Shown here: positions 15,904-24,237 of the stretch, piece after piece
How the letters are laid out: each line of letters begins with the position of its first letter
How positions within the stretch are numbered: position 1 is the first letter of the stretch
Assembly: GCA_002331025.1 (NCBI GenBank)
Contig: DCYG01000001.1
Location: forward strand, 1-37,623
Source of the DNA: Firmicutes bacterium UBA2116
Lineage (GTDB): Bacteria; Bacillota; Clostridia; Tissierellales; Sedimentibacteraceae
Direction of reading: 5' to 3'
DNA: 37,623 nt
The notes under the pieces: generated by a model
Databases searched by the model: none
The model's input: the letters and a program-made list of their open reading frames with translations, nothing else
Told to the model about the DNA's origin: nothing
Program-made: the position numbers and the translations under genes

Positions 15904-16731
15904 TTATTTAATTTTCATTAATGCATAAATATCCTTCCTTATATGCTTCAACAGCGGAAGTTCATTTCTTATTTTTTTCACGTAATCCAAATCAATTTCC
16001 TGTATAATATATCCTTCTTTTTCATCCATCTGTGAGAGTACATTTCCCCAGGGAGATGCCACAATAGAATTACCGTAAGAGTGATATGTTGCCTCTAAAT
16101 CTCTGGCAGGAGCCACCCCTATAGTATAAACCTGATTATCGAGTGCTCTTGCTCTAAAGCTGAGCTCCCAATGAGCAGGACCTGTAGTCATATTAAATGC
16201 TCCGGGATAAATAATCACTTCTGCTCCTTCTGCTGCCATTAACCTCGACAGCTCAGGGAATCTGATATCATAGCAGATAGCGAGGCCAATCTTACAAAAT
16301 TCAGTATCAAACAGGGTTACATCCCCGCCTGAAGTCAATGTGTCCGATTCTTTAAAATATTGACCTCCTTCGATATCAATATCAAAAAGGTGCATTTTTC
16401 TGTGTTTAGCTATTTGATTTCCGTTTCTGTCAAATACATATGATGTATTGTAAACTCTATCGTCTTTTAGCTCAGGAATCGTACCGGCAACAACATAAAT
16501 ACCGTAGTCCTCAGCTGCCTTGCTCATAGCCGTATAAGCAGCGCCTCCTTCGATCTCACCGTAGGCTCTGAAAAGCGAACTGTTGTATGGACAGCAAAAC
16601 ATTTCAGGAAGCACCGCAATGTCCGCACCCTCACCCGAAACCTTTTCAATTAATCTGACTGCATTTTCTATATTTTTTTCTTTATCATCATATACATTTG
16701 TCTGCAATAATGTCGCTTTAAATTTATTCAT
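15904..16731 (-). CDS. Carbon-nitrogen hydrolase (nitrilase family, omega-amidase-like)
   Basis: 275 residues with the Glu-Lys-Cys triad complete: Glu43 in LPEMF, Lys112 in HRKMHLF, Cys153 in AICYDIRFPE. The spacing and motifs fit the Nit2/omega-amidase branch, which hydrolyses the omega-amide of alpha-ketoglutaramate or ketosuccinamate, products of glutamine or asparagine transamination. The frame stays open 25 codons upstream to a GTG inside the palindromic repeat, so I prefer the ATG at 16731, with AAAGGATG upstream. A PLP aminotransferase two genes downstream makes an aminotransferase/omega-amidase pairing plausible but unproven. Confidence 0.85.
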   Translation of the reverse strand: MNKFKATLLQTNVYDDKEKNIENAVRLIEKVSGEGADIAVLPEMFCCPYNSSLFRAYGEIEGGAAYTAMSKAAEDYGIYVVAGTIPELKDDRVYNTSYVFDRNGNQIAKHRKMHLFDIDIEGGQYFKESDTLTSGGDVTLFDTEFCKIGLAICYDIRFPELSRLMAAEGAEVIIYPGAFNMTTGPAHWELSFRARALDNQVYTIGVAPARDLEATYHSYGNSIVASPWGNVLSQMDEKEGYIIQEIDLDYVKKIRNELPLLKHIRKDIYALMKIK

Positions 16732-16793
16732 ACAAAATACACCATCCTTTACTTTATTATAGATGATATACCATTTATTCGCAAATAAAAAAA

Positions 16794-16855
16794 TGAGATC
16801 CTTCACTGCGTTCAGGATGACAAAATGTCATTCTGAGACACAGCCAAAGAATCTC
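16794..16855. repeat. Palindromic intergenic repeat, copy 2
   Basis: Units TGAGATCCTTCACTGCG (16794-16810) through GGATGACA (16815-16822) and TGTCATTCTGAG (16826-16837) through AGAATCTC (16848-16855) form an inverted repeat. The same units as copy 1 (8851-8924) appear but in the opposite head-to-tail order, so here the TGACA ends meet at the centre. It fills the gap between pyc and the amidase gene. Confidence 0.65.
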
Positions 16856-16869
16856 GTCTTTTATATCTT

Positions 16870-19800
16870 TTATTCTAACTCGGCAATAAGCTCGCCTGCT
16901 ACCACACGCTGACCTTCCTTAACATAAATTTTAGCTACGGTTCCGGATAGCGGAGCCAATACGTTTGTTTCCATTTTCATTGCTTCCAAAATGGCGATTG
17001 GCTGTCCTGCGTCCACCTTATCTCCTTGTTTAATAAGAATCTTATAAACATTGCCCGGTATATTTGCGCCTATTTCATACTGATTGCCCGTATCGGCCAT
17101 AACAACCTCAACTGCCCCGCTTTTCAAATTCACTGCATTCTTGTCCTTTATTGTGATTACTCTTCTGTTTCCGTTGACTTCAAATACCAAATCCTTTGTA
17201 CCATCCTGATTTGATTTGATTTCAACAAGCTTAATGCTCAGCTTTTTACCTTCGGCAATTTTAACACCACAGGTTTCACCTTCCTCCAAGCCATGGAAGA
17301 ATATGTCGCTTCCCATTAATCTCAGATTTCCTTCTTCTTTAATATTTTTCAAATAATCTTCAAACACTTTAGGGTACAATGCGTAGCTTAAAGCTTCTTC
17401 ATCAGTTCCTTCGAGGTTGTCTTTTTCCTTAAGCATTTGTTTAATTGCACCAAAGTCCTCAGGTGGCAATAGTTCACCCGGTCTGCACATGATAGGCTCT
17501 TTACCCTTTAAAATTAATTTGCTTAGGTTTTCTGGGAAGCCACCCTCCGGCTGACCCATCATACCTTCGAAATATGAAACGATTGAATCCGGAAAATCCA
17601 TATCCTTTGCTTTACCATAAATATTTTCCGGAGACAAATCATTTTGAACCATGAATATGGCCATATCTCCTACTGCTTTTGATGAAGGTGTAACCTTTAC
17701 TATATCTCCGAGCATTTCATTAACTGTTTTAAACATTTCTTTAACTTCCTCAAATCTATGACCAAGTCCAAAGCTTTCAACCTGAGGCTTTAAATTTGAA
17801 TATTGACCACCCGGTATTTCATATTTGTATATTTCAGCCGTACCGGTTTTTAATCCGGATTCAAACTTACTGTATACCGGTCTCACAGCTTCCCAATAGT
17901 CGGAAATTTTCTGCATGTCGTCCAAATCAATACATGTGTCTCTTTCCGTATTGTTCATAGCAGCTATGACTGAATTTAAAGGCGGCTGACTGGTTAATCC
18001 GGCCATGGAGTTAAAAGCAGTATCCACTATATCCACTCCTGCGTTTGCAGCGGCATAAACAGTTACTACTCCATTTCCGCTTGTATCGTGAGTATGCAGA
18101 TGTATCGGTATCGTTAATTCGTTTTTTAAAGCTTTTATGAGCTTATCTGCAGCCATTGGCTTTAACAGCGCCGACATGTCCTTGATGGCTAATATGTGGG
18201 CTCCCCTTTTTTCAAGCTTTTTAGCCAGATCAACATAATATTTGAGTGTGTATTTATCTCTTTTTTCATCGAGTATATCACCTGTATAGCATATGCTTGC
18301 TTCCACTATTTTATTTTGATTTAATACTTCATCTATTGCAACTTCCATGCCTTCAATCCAGTTTAAGGAATCAAATATACGGTATACGTCAATACCATTT
18401 TTTGCTGATGCTTTTACAAACTCCCTTATAACATTGTCAGGATAGTTCTTATATCCTACGGCATTTGCTCCTCGAAGCAGCATCTGAAATAATACATTCG
18501 GTATTTTTTCTCTCAGTACGCTTAATCTTTCCCACGGATCTTCCTTTAAAAATCTATAGGCAACATCAAATGTGGCACCTCCCCACATTTCTATAGAAAA
18601 CAATTCACTTGCCAACAGAGACATAGCGGGTGCTATTTTTTCCATATCAATTGTACGCACGCGGGTTGCCATCAAAGATTGATGTGCATCTCGCATCGTT
18701 GTATCCGTCAATAAAAGCTTCTTCTGGTTCAAGACGTATTTCGAAACCTCTTCAGGTCCTTTTGAATCCAATAACTGCTTAAGTCCGGGCTTAACTTCAT
18801 TATTTTTCGTATCAGGAACTCTTGGCACGTTAAATTGGGGCTTAACACCCTTTGTTTCATTTACGACTATGTTGCCGATGTAGTTCAACAGCTTCAGTTC
18901 CTTATCCTCTCCGCCTCTTACATTTAAAAGTGATGGATTATCTGCTATAAATCCCGTATCACATTGACCTCTTTTAAATATTTCATGATTTAGTACATTC
19001 AGCAAAAATCCTATGTTTGTTTTAACTCCATGAATTTTTAATTCTTTTAAAGCCCTTGTATTCTTGCTTATGGCATCATTAAATGTCCTGCCGTGTGAAA
19101 TAACCTTCACCAGCAAGCTGTCATAGTAAGGTCCTATAACGGCACCTGTAAATCCGTTTCCGCCGTCCAGGCGTATACCAAATCCTGAGCCGCTTCTGTA
19201 TACATCAATTTTTCCTGTATCAGGGGCAAAATTATTTGACGGATCTTCGGTTGTTACTCTGCACTGAATAGCATAACCGCTTTGCTTAATGTCTGCTTGA
19301 GTTTTTATATTAATTTCCGGGGAATTCAATTTATATCCCTGTGCAATTAGAATCTGCGACTGCACTAAATCAATGCCCGTAACCATTTCGGTAACAGTGT
19401 GTTCAACCTGAATTCTCGGGTTCATTTCTATAAAATAATGATTACCGTCCTTATCTACCAAAAACTCTAAGGTTCCCGCATTTCTGTAATTAACGGCTCT
19501 TGCAATTTTAAGCGCATCCTGACAGATAGCTTCTCTCTGTTCATCGCTTATTGATAAAGCGGGAGTAAATTCAACAACCTTCTGATGTCTTCTTTGGATG
19601 GAGCAGTCCCTTTCAAACAGATGTACTATGTTTCCGTAATTATCACCAAGAACTTGTACCTCTATATGCTTCGGTCTGTCCAGATACTTTTCAATAAATA
19701 TATCATCGATACCGAAAGCCTTTTTTGCCTCGCTTTGAGCGCTTCTGAATTCCCTTATTAAATCATCTTCACGCCACGCAATGCGCATCCCTCTTCCGCC

Positions 19801-20298
19801 GCCGCCTGCCGATGCTTTAAGAATGACGGGATATCCGCAAAATTCAGCAAACTTCTTCGCTTCCTCTTCTGATTTAACAGCTTCTTCGATACCCGGGATA
19901 GTGGGAACTCCCACAGAATTTGCGACTATTTTAGATTTTATTTTATCTCCTAATTTGCTCATCATAATGTGGTCAGGTCCTATAAACACTATTCCTTCTT
20001 CCTCACATTTACGGGCAAATTCAACATTCTCTGATAAAAAGCCATAACCGGGATGGATAGCATCAACGCCTTTAGCTTTTGCTAAGCTTATTATTTCGTC
20101 AATGGCTAAATATGCATCAACAGGTTTTTTATTTTCACCTATTTTATACGATTCATCAGCTTTTGTTCTAAAAAGTGAATTTTTATCCTCTTCAGAGTAT
20201 ATTGCTACACTTCTTATACCCAATTCCTCACATGCCCTGCAAACCCTAATGGCTATTTCACCGCGATTAGCAACCAATATTCTTTTGAAATTTTTCAT
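16870..20298 (-). CDS. pyc: Pyruvate carboxylase
   Basis: This biotin enzyme makes oxaloacetate from pyruvate, bicarbonate and ATP. It is full length at 1142 residues with all domains in one chain. Biotin carboxylase covers residues 1-450, with the ATP-grasp loop KASAGGGGRG at 161-170. The carboxyltransferase TIM barrel covers about 525-800, with DTTMRDAHQSL and the metal ligands of HLHTHDTSG. The PYC/OADA region follows, and the C-terminal biotin carrier has Lys1108 in EAMKMET. A TTG four codons upstream lies in the ribosome site; GGAGG is five bases before the chosen ATG. It is transcribed alone from its own promoter. Confidence 0.96.
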   Translation of the reverse strand: MKNFKRILVANRGEIAIRVCRACEELGIRSVAIYSEEDKNSLFRTKADESYKIGENKKPVDAYLAIDEIISLAKAKGVDAIHPGYGFLSENVEFARKCEEEGIVFIGPDHIMMSKLGDKIKSKIVANSVGVPTIPGIEEAVKSEEEAKKFAEFCGYPVILKASAGGGGRGMRIAWREDDLIREFRSAQSEAKKAFGIDDIFIEKYLDRPKHIEVQVLGDNYGNIVHLFERDCSIQRRHQKVVEFTPALSISDEQREAICQDALKIARAVNYRNAGTLEFLVDKDGNHYFIEMNPRIQVEHTVTEMVTGIDLVQSQILIAQGYKLNSPEINIKTQADIKQSGYAIQCRVTTEDPSNNFAPDTGKIDVYRSGSGFGIRLDGGNGFTGAVIGPYYDSLLVKVISHGRTFNDAISKNTRALKELKIHGVKTNIGFLLNVLNHEIFKRGQCDTGFIADNPSLLNVRGGEDKELKLLNYIGNIVVNETKGVKPQFNVPRVPDTKNNEVKPGLKQLLDSKGPEEVSKYVLNQKKLLLTDTTMRDAHQSLMATRVRTIDMEKIAPAMSLLASELFSIEMWGGATFDVAYRFLKEDPWERLSVLREKIPNVLFQMLLRGANAVGYKNYPDNVIREFVKASAKNGIDVYRIFDSLNWIEGMEVAIDEVLNQNKIVEASICYTGDILDEKRDKYTLKYYVDLAKKLEKRGAHILAIKDMSALLKPMAADKLIKALKNELTIPIHLHTHDTSGNGVVTVYAAANAGVDIVDTAFNSMAGLTSQPPLNSVIAAMNNTERDTCIDLDDMQKISDYWEAVRPVYSKFESGLKTGTAEIYKYEIPGGQYSNLKPQVESFGLGHRFEEVKEMFKTVNEMLGDIVKVTPSSKAVGDMAIFMVQNDLSPENIYGKAKDMDFPDSIVSYFEGMMGQPEGGFPENLSKLILKGKEPIMCRPGELLPPEDFGAIKQMLKEKDNLEGTDEEALSYALYPKVFEDYLKNIKEEGNLRLMGSDIFFHGLEEGETCGVKIAEGKKLSIKLVEIKSNQDGTKDLVFEVNGNRRVITIKDKNAVNLKSGAVEVVMADTGNQYEIGANIPGNVYKILIKQGDKVDAGQPIAILEAMKMETNVLAPLSGTVAKIYVKEGQRVVAGELIAELE

Positions 20299-20349
20299 GT
20301 CGTCCTCCAATTCGCCAAAAAATATACATTTTTAAACTCTATAAGCCAT

Positions 20350-20378
20350 AGTGTAACATTATTTAATAAATTTTTCAA
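20350..20378 (-). promoter_or_regulatory. Probable pyc promoter
   Basis: On the minus strand TTGAAA (20378-20373) and TACACT (20355-20350) are 17 bases apart; start near 20343 gives a leader of about 45 bases. The rest of 20381-20542 is AT-rich with no gene or clear structure. Confidence 0.5.
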
Positions 20379-20542
20379 TCAAATAATTTAATAAAATTAA
20401 ATTTAAATATAAAAAACTTTATTTTCTTTATTTTGATTAACAAAGTAATTCCCCGAATCGTTTTCCTCTTTCTTTCAATAAGGTTATTTGTATTATTCAG
20501 TATTAATACATTCCCAAACCTTTTATAGACGGGTTAGGGCAT

Positions 20543-20580
20543 AAAAAAATCAATTTGATTAATTTATACAAATTGATTTT
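20543..20580 (-). terminator. Terminator of the pcrA-ligA-lysO-phosphatase unit
   Basis: AAAATCAATTTG and CAAATTGATTTT (20580-20569 with 20557-20546) form a perfect 12-pair stem with an 11-base loop. Seven consecutive T follow on the minus strand. It is AT-rich but well placed, 60 bases past the phosphatase stop. Confidence 0.7.
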
Positions 20581-20639
20581 ATATATTATTATCTCCTATA
20601 ATCTCGTATACTTTTCCATTTCCCGGGAAATTTCGACAA

Positions 20640-21269
20640 CTAGTTAAACGCGGCTGAGCCTTTAAGGTGTTCAACATCGTTGTAGAAAATTTCTTTAATT
20701 TCATCTTTATCATCAACTTCAAAGCAGGATAAACTGCAATTGCTTACTACCGTACCCATCCAGTCATTGTTTATTTTGAACTTCCTTATATATGATTCAA
20801 TACACTTTATAGTTCCGCCGTGGGCCACTATTAAAACATTCTTTCCTCTGCACTTTTCAACAACTTCTTTAAATGCATTTTCCACCCTGTTATAAAATTG
20901 AATTAAGCTTTCACCGTTCGGGTATCCGTATTTAAACGGGTCATTTTTTATTTTATCGATTACATCTCCATGTCCCTCTACTATTTCATCCCATCTCATT
21001 CCTTCAAAGTCGCCAAGATTTATTTCCATGAGTCCATCATGAGTTTCTATATCAATTTCTTTATTACCTTTTACTATTTCTGCAGTTCGGTATGCCCTTT
21101 TTAATGGACTTGCCACTATACAGTCTAAATCAATATCCTCAATTCTGTCTGACAAAAGTTCAGCAGCCATTATACCCTTATCTGTCAAGGCAGAATCCTT
21201 GTTTCCCTGAAATCTTCTTTGCTTGTTCCATTCCGTTTCACCATGTCTGGTTATATATATTCTAGTCAT
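20640..21269 (-). CDS. Histidine phosphatase family protein
   Basis: 209 residues. The phosphoglycerate-mutase-like signature TRHGETEWN gives the phospho-accepting His9, with Arg8 beside it; ASPLKRAYRTAEIV and VAHGGTIKCI supply the other conserved Arg and the second His. The branch includes alpha-ribazole phosphatase (CobC), GpmB-like and broad-specificity phosphatases, which motifs alone do not separate. A B12 link is not supported by its neighbours. AAGGAGAT precedes the ATG. It is the last gene of a five-gene unit behind the LysO pair. Confidence 0.82.
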   Translation of the reverse strand: MTRIYITRHGETEWNKQRRFQGNKDSALTDKGIMAAELLSDRIEDIDLDCIVASPLKRAYRTAEIVKGNKEIDIETHDGLMEINLGDFEGMRWDEIVEGHGDVIDKIKNDPFKYGYPNGESLIQFYNRVENAFKEVVEKCRGKNVLIVAHGGTIKCIESYIRKFKINNDWMGTVVSNCSLSCFEVDDKDEIKEIFYNDVEHLKGSAAFN

Positions 21270-21319
21270 GCGTCTATCTCCTTACAATCCTTTTATTGTT
21301 TTCTATTGTTCACCTATTG

Positions 21320-21916
21320 TTACATCAGTCCCACAAAAATCGGCACTAAAACTGTCACCGATAATGAAATTATTACACCGCTTATGAAGGATATTACAGC
21401 TAATTCCTGACTTGTATTTTTGGTTATGATAGGCAGCCCCGTATCCATGCTTATTGCGGCACCGGCAGCAATAGTTTCTAAATATCCTATACGTCTGGCT
21501 ATGGTAGGTATAAATATGAAAGCAAGTATTTCTCTGAAAACATTCGTTAAAAATGCAACTGTGCCAAGCTCTGCCGAAACAGGTGTTATTATAATTGCCG
21601 ACAAGGTATACCATGACATGCCTGAGGCAACGGCCAAAGAGCCGAACAAGTCCATTTTAAATATTATGCTGCAGATTATACCGCCAAATAAACTTCCGGC
21701 TATTGTAGCAGCAGGAATCGTCAACACTTTAAAGCCTACCTTCTTTAAATTTGAAAAAATATCCTTGTTGCTGCCTAAATCAATTCCGACAAAAAACAGT
21801 AAGAGGCATAATCCTATATCCATCATTAATCCTGTATGGGCATAAATTTTCTGAGGAATTATAAATAAACCGCTGATTATTCCCAATGCCAATGCTACCA
21901 ATATTTTTTTAGTCAT
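21320..21916 (-). CDS. LysO-type amino-acid exporter, C-terminal subunit
   Basis: 198 residues, strongly hydrophobic with five or six membrane segments. It matches the conserved core of the LysO/YbjE family (DUF340): DIGLCLLLFFVGIDLGSN, ASGMSWYTLSAIIITP, LTNVFREILAFIFIP and SMDTGLPIITKNT. In E. coli LysO, a lysine exporter, this and the preceding gene's sequence form a single chain. Its start overlaps the N-terminal subunit gene by eight bases, with GGAGG inside that gene's end, showing a functional reinitiation site rather than a frameshift. Substrate in this organism is inferred only. Confidence 0.8.
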   Translation of the reverse strand: MTKKILVALALGIISGLFIIPQKIYAHTGLMMDIGLCLLLFFVGIDLGSNKDIFSNLKKVGFKVLTIPAATIAGSLFGGIICSIIFKMDLFGSLAVASGMSWYTLSAIIITPVSAELGTVAFLTNVFREILAFIFIPTIARRIGYLETIAAGAAISMDTGLPIITKNTSQELAVISFISGVIISLSVTVLVPIFVGLM

Positions 21917-22217
21917 CGCTGCCTCCTGTGATTCTTTTATCCGAAAACAGTTTCTTTCTTAGTAAATAAACAAAGAAAATACTGAAAGCAGCAGTAATAA
22001 CTGCAAATGCAGCTGCAGTCAAGCCGATTTTTCCTATTGATGAAAGCACCTGCTCGTCCATTCCGACTCTAACGCCCATTACATATATTAAGCTAAACAA
22101 TATAACCACCTGAATGCCGGATATTTTTTTCATCAAATTATTATGAATTAATCCTTTGCTGCTTAAAAACCATCCAACTGCAAGTAATCCAAAGTACAAT
22201 AAGATTCTAAGTGCCAT
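21909..22217 (-). CDS. LysO-type amino-acid exporter, N-terminal subunit
   Basis: 102 residues with three hydrophobic stretches (LRILLYFGLLAVGWFLS, VVILFSLIYVMGVRVGM, LTAAAFAVITAAFSIFFVYL) and a hydrophilic tail. It corresponds to the N-terminal third of single-chain LysO exporters. GGGGG four bases ahead of ATG 22217 gives its own ribosome site, 16 bases after the ligA stop. The tail encodes the ribosome site for the second subunit, so the two are expected to be co-translated and to assemble in the membrane. Confidence 0.75.
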   Translation of the reverse strand: MALRILLYFGLLAVGWFLSSKGLIHNNLMKKISGIQVVILFSLIYVMGVRVGMDEQVLSSIGKIGLTAAAFAVITAAFSIFFVYLLRKKLFSDKRITGGSDD

Positions 22218-22233
22218 AATTCCCCCTCATCTG

Positions 22234-24204
22234 CTACGGTTTTACACCACCGTTTAACCAATCAATAAATTGTTCTTCTGTTATTATTTTAATATCTAAT
22301 TCTTTTGCTTTTTTATTTTTGGATGAATTGGACATATTGTCATTGTTTATCAGGTAGTTTGTTTTTGAAGTTACTGAACCTGTAACCTTTCCACCTCTTT
22401 CTTCTATTACATCCTTTAATTCATCTCTATTTTTAAACTGTTCCACCGAGCCTGTTATAACAAATGTTAAACTTTCAAACAGCTGTGCCGCATTATTTTC
22501 TTCTGCTTTTTCTATTGTAACCTCATCAAGCAGGTCATGCACAATTTTTTCATTTCTATCGTTCCCGAAAAATTCTACATAAGCTTTAGCCATTACATTT
22601 CCTATGCCTGATATTTCAATTAATTCTTCATATGTCGCATTTTCTATTCTTTCCCAATCATCATTGAATTTCCTGCATATTAACTTAGCATTTGCAACTC
22701 CTATATTTGGTATGCCAAGACTATACAGCAACCTTGCGGCAGTTGTATTTCTTGCATTGTTAACTGATTGTACCAGATTATTAAATGATTTTTCACCGAA
22801 GCCTTCCATATTGACTATAACATCCTTAAAGCTTTCAACATGGAATATATCGCTTAATTCTTTAACCAAGCCTTTTGCAATAAGTTTTTCTATGGTTGCT
22901 TCCGACAATCCCTCTATATTGATTGCGTCTCTGCTCACAAAATGCGTAAAGGATTTTATCTGCTTAGCCATGCATTCATCATTTATACAATATAAGGTTT
23001 TAATATCATTATCATTCTTAATTACGGTTTCTCCGCCACATACGGGGCAGCTGCCCGGAATTTCTACGTTATTACTTCTTGTTATGTTGTCGGATATTTG
23101 AGGAATAATCATATTTGCCTTATAAACGCTTACGGTATCACCGATTCCAAGCTGGAGGTTTTCCAGAATACTTAAATTATGAACACTGGCACGGCTTACT
23201 GTCGTACCTTCAAGCTCAACAGGCTCCAAAATTGCTATAGGGTTTATAAGTCCGGTCCTTGATGCGCTCCATTCAATTTCCAACAGCTTGGTTTCCTTAA
23301 CTTCATCTCTCCATTTAAAGGCAATTGAATCTCTCGGAAATTTGGATGTTGCTCCCAGTGATTCACCGTATGAAATGTTGTCATACATTAGAACCAACCC
23401 ATCAGACGGCAATTCATTTTCAGTTACTCTATCTTCAAAATATTTAACTGTATCCTGTAAATTAAGAGAATTGACCTTTTTATACTCCACCACTCCAAAG
23501 CCCTGATTTTTAAGCCAGTTTAATTGTTCTGTTCTTGAATTTTTAAAATCTATACCATCTGCTTTAACTAATGAGAAAGCATAAAATTGAACATTCCTGC
23601 CAGCAGTAATTTTATTGTTAAGCTGCCTTACTGATCCACTGCATAGATTACGAGGATTTTTATATTTAAGCGCAACATCTGTAATTTTATTGTTGATTTT
23701 TTCAAAATCGGGATAACTGATAACAGCTTCCCCTCTTAAAACCAAACTTCCCTTAAAACTGATATTCAGAGGAAGGTTTATAAATACTCTTGCATTATTT
23801 GTTATAACCTCTCCTGTTTCGCCGTTGCCTCTGGTAACTGCTTTAATTAGCTTTCCGTCTAAATATGTCATAACAATAGTTAAGCCGTCAAGCTTCCATG
23901 AAAGAACACCTTCATTATCTCCAAGCCACTGCTGCAGCTGTGCAACATCCTTTGTTTTATCCAAAGAAAGCATTGATTTCTCATGTTTTTCTTTAGGTAA
24001 ATTGGATAAAAGCTCATAGCCCACATTAATAGTTGGGCTGTTAGACAATGTTATATTAGTTTCCTTTTCTAATTCAACTAATTCATCATAAAGAGCATCA
24101 TACTCATAATTAGACATAATTTCCCGATTTTCCTGGTAGTATGATTTGTTTGCTTCATTTAGCAGTTTGATTTTTTCCTTCATTAGCAGAAGCTTATCTT
24201 CCAT
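22234..24204 (-). CDS. ligA: NAD-dependent DNA ligase
   Basis: 656 residues. It seals nicks in replication and repair using NAD+. The order is canonical: Ia domain (YEYDALYDEL), adenylation domain with nucleophile Lys104 in KLDG, OB-fold, zinc finger with Cys386, 389, 406 and 411, helix-hairpin-helix repeats (MEGFGEKS, ISGIGNVMA), and a C-terminal BRCT domain (about 578-650). Deviations from the common consensus are seen: SWKLDG instead of ELKLDG, and RGNG instead of RGDG at 125-128. The rest looks intact, and no other ligase is in view, so it is probably the housekeeping enzyme of a divergent clade. It lies 33 bases after pcrA. Confidence 0.93.
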   Translation of the reverse strand: MEDKLLLMKEKIKLLNEANKSYYQENREIMSNYEYDALYDELVELEKETNITLSNSPTINVGYELLSNLPKEKHEKSMLSLDKTKDVAQLQQWLGDNEGVLSWKLDGLTIVMTYLDGKLIKAVTRGNGETGEVITNNARVFINLPLNISFKGSLVLRGEAVISYPDFEKINNKITDVALKYKNPRNLCSGSVRQLNNKITAGRNVQFYAFSLVKADGIDFKNSRTEQLNWLKNQGFGVVEYKKVNSLNLQDTVKYFEDRVTENELPSDGLVLMYDNISYGESLGATSKFPRDSIAFKWRDEVKETKLLEIEWSASRTGLINPIAILEPVELEGTTVSRASVHNLSILENLQLGIGDTVSVYKANMIIPQISDNITRSNNVEIPGSCPVCGGETVIKNDNDIKTLYCINDECMAKQIKSFTHFVSRDAINIEGLSEATIEKLIAKGLVKELSDIFHVESFKDVIVNMEGFGEKSFNNLVQSVNNARNTTAARLLYSLGIPNIGVANAKLICRKFNDDWERIENATYEELIEISGIGNVMAKAYVEFFGNDRNEKIVHDLLDEVTIEKAEENNAAQLFESLTFVITGSVEQFKNRDELKDVIEERGGKVTGSVTSKTNYLINNDNMSNSSKNKKAKELDIKIITEEQFIDWLNGGVKP

Positions 24205-24237
24205 AGTTAATCCTCTTCAATTTATATTTTTTCTGAC

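Noticed and set aside
16732..16806. 25-residue N-terminal extension of the nitrilase-family protein
   Set aside because: The extension begins at GTG inside the palindromic repeat; the family starts at the internal Met.
20640..21269. Assigning the histidine phosphatase as CobC of B12 synthesis
   Set aside because: Neighbours are DNA repair and amino-acid export genes; motifs do not separate CobC from other members.
21909..21916. Frameshift splitting a single lysO gene
   Set aside because: GGAGG lies at the right distance before the second ATG and the overlap is short, which fits a natural two-gene arrangement.
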